Source: Desulfobacteraceae bacterium
GTDB lineage: Bacteria > Desulfobacterota > Desulfobacteria > Desulfobacterales > UBA11574
DNA length: 10,999 nucleotides
Direction: 5' to 3'
Assembly: GCA_030671225.1 (NCBI GenBank)
Contig: DAOVAE010000016.1
Coordinates: 1 to 10,999 of the forward strand
The notes beneath the pieces are model-generated. The model saw only the letters and a list, made by a program, of their open reading frames with translations, searched no databases and was not told the origin of the DNA. The position numbers and the translations under genes are program-made. Shown here in pieces: positions 9,668 through 10,999 of this stretch (positions are counted from its first letter, which is position 1; every line of letters begins with the position of its first letter).

Positions 9668-9694
9668 TTGACAATCTGAGGATACATGTCTAAT
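9668..9694 (+). promoter_or_regulatory. Likely sigma70-type promoter for rpsL-rpsG-tuf
   Basis: A perfect -35 hexamer TTGACA at 9668-9673 is followed by TCTAAT at 9689-9694 (5 of 6 to TATAAT). The spacing of 15 bp is shorter than the usual 17. It lies in AT-rich DNA about 57 bases upstream of the rpsL start and downstream of the palindromic element. The region 9564-9667 between the element and this promoter is AT-rich and shows no gene; it contains a small inverted repeat TTTGAAA 9610-9616 / TTTCAAA 9625-9631. A promoter here would let the str-type genes be transcribed independently of rpoBC. Confidence 0.5.
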
Positions 9695-9751
9695 AGTTAA
9701 CATTTTGTCGATACAGCCTAATTATGAATATAAAAGGATTCAGGGGAGAAA

Positions 9752-10123
9752 ATGCCGACCATTAATCAGTTAGTAAGAAAGGGAAGGAAGCGAATAAAGA
9801 AAAAGACAAATACTCCGGCACTGAAGGGTGCTCCTCAGAAAAGAGGAGTCTGTACACGCGTTTATACTTCAACACCCAAGAAGCCTAATTCTGCCTTGCG
9901 GAAAGTTGCCAGAGTCAGACTGACCAACGGTATAGAAGTTACAGCATATATCCCCGGCATAGGGCATAATCTCCAGGAACATTCGGTTGTTCTTGTTCGT
10001 GGTGGACGTATTAAGGATCTGCCTGGTGTAAGGTACCATATTGTCAGAGGCACTCTTGATACACTTGGCGTCGAGGATCGAAAACAGGGCAGATCAAAAT
10101 ACGGCTCCAAGAAGCCCAGGTAG
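9752..10123 (+). CDS. rpsL: 30S ribosomal protein S12
   Basis: This 123-residue protein matches the normal S12 length. S12 sits at the subunit interface and helps monitor codon-anticodon pairing in the decoding centre. The protein starts [12 protein letters not shown] and has the conserved [22 protein letters not shown] loop and the [20 protein letters not shown] segment. K43 and K88, whose changes give streptomycin resistance in E. coli, are both wild type. D89 is the residue methylthiolated by RimO in other bacteria. The C-terminus is [10 protein letters not shown], as usual. A strong ribosome binding site, AGGGGAG at 9742-9748, precedes the ATG. It is the first gene after the 350-bp non-coding region that follows rpoC, and rpsG follows after 99 bp. 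Confidence 0.99.
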   Translation: MPTINQLVRKGRKRIKKKTNTPALKGAPQKRGVCTRVYTSTPKKPNSALRKVARVRLTNGIEVTAYIPGIGHNLQEHSVVLVRGGRIKDLPGVRYHIVRGTLDTLGVEDRKQGRSKYGSKKPR

Positions 10124-10219
10124 AAAAATGGTACAAAATACATGATGTAATATGCACCGTGCCTGAATCTTGTGGCATGAAAATGGATAACAAATAGCAA
10201 CGAGATATTAATGGTGTAA

Positions 10220-10693
<474 letters not shown>

Positions 10694-10731
10694 ACTTTAT
10701 TGTGAACTCGCTCTAAAGGGAGGACAAAAAG

Positions 10732-10999
10732 ATGGGGAAGGAAAAGTTTGAGAGGACCAAGCCGCATGTAAATGTGGGTACGATAGGTCATATAGATCAT
10801 GGCAAGACGACCTTGACGGCGGCGATAACCAAGCACATGGGGATGAAGGGCATGGCTCAGTTTGTTCCTTTTGACCAGATAGACAAAGCCCCGGAAGAGA
10901 AAGAGCGTGGTATCACCATAGCGACGGCGCACGTTGAGTATGAGACTTTGAATCGTCATTATGCTCATGTTGATTGTCCGGGTCATGCCGATTACATCA
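10732..10999 (+). CDS. tuf: Elongation factor Tu, N-terminal part (3' end outside window)
   Basis: The first 89 codons of EF-Tu are present, and the frame is open to the window end. EF-Tu is the GTPase that delivers aminoacyl-tRNA to the ribosomal A site. The protein starts [20 protein letters not shown]. The P-loop GHIDHGKT is at 19-26, the switch I segment RGITI at 59-63 and the G3 motif DCPGH at 81-85. The DHG form of the P-loop and the [15 protein letters not shown] start are typical of EF-Tu rather than EF-G or IF2. An excellent ribosome binding site, AAAGGGAGG at 10715-10723, precedes the ATG. The gene follows rpsG by 38 bp, with no fusA between them. Third-codon positions are somewhat richer in G/C (about 55% by hand count) than in the start of rpsG (about 40%), and ACG, GCG and AUA codons are frequent. 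This may reflect high expression or a second gene copy elsewhere. Confidence 0.98.
   Translation, partial: MGKEKFERTKPHVNVGTIGHIDHGKTTLTAAITKHMGMKGMAQFVPFDQIDKAPEEKERGITIATAHVEYETLNRHYAHVDCPGHADYI

Noticed and set aside
10159..10167. GTGCCTGAA in the rpsL-rpsG spacer, the same nine bases as the outer end of the palindromic element
   Set aside because: Only nine bases match, there is no partner inverted copy and no flanking direct repeat; probably chance.
10732..10999. Horizontal transfer of tuf suggested by its more G/C-rich third positions
   Set aside because: The partial sequence is short, the protein fits the same bacterial group, and high expression alone can explain the codon bias.

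Overview
This window is a housekeeping ribosomal-protein/RNA-polymerase locus, read entirely on the + strand, in the order rplJ (3' end) - rplL - rpoB - rpoC - rpsL - rpsG - tuf (5' end). It corresponds to a classical rplJL-rpoBC cluster joined directly to a str-type cluster. The proteins look like those of Deltaproteobacteria/Desulfobacterota, probably a Desulfobacterales-like sulfate reducer. The reasons are the EF-Tu switch I region, which reads like the [33 protein letters not shown] type, the rpoB N-terminus, both large beta insertions, and the moderately AT-rich DNA. This placement is from recall and was not computed.

Layout: 1-300 is the end of L10. 380-763 is L7/L12. 764-902 is a spacer with clustered heptamer repeats in inverted orientation. 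903-5003 is the RNA polymerase beta subunit. 5004-9401 is beta', whose ATG follows the rpoB stop codon with no gap. 9402-9751 is a 350-bp non-coding region holding a 141-bp concentric palindrome flanked by TAAATA direct repeats (a MITE-like element), followed by a likely sigma70-type promoter. 9752-10123 is S12 and 10223-10693 is S7. From 10732 the start of EF-Tu runs off the window. No fusA lies between rpsG and tuf.

The gene products work together in gene expression. L10 and L7/L12 form the ribosomal stalk that recruits translational GTPases such as EF-Tu. Beta and beta' form the RNA polymerase catalytic core. S12 and S7 build the decoding centre and the head of the 30S subunit.

The most unusual feature is inside rpoC. 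Between two segments that are contiguous in E. coli beta' (ending IIPKG and starting IPFSTVN here) lies an in-frame insert of about 98 residues that reads as a parvulin/PpiC-type peptidyl-prolyl isomerase fold. It keeps both signature histidines, but the usual catalytic Asp/Cys position appears to be Gly. By alignment to E. coli it falls in the pore domain (Rpb1 domain 3), near the secondary channel. I know of no functional description of such an insertion.
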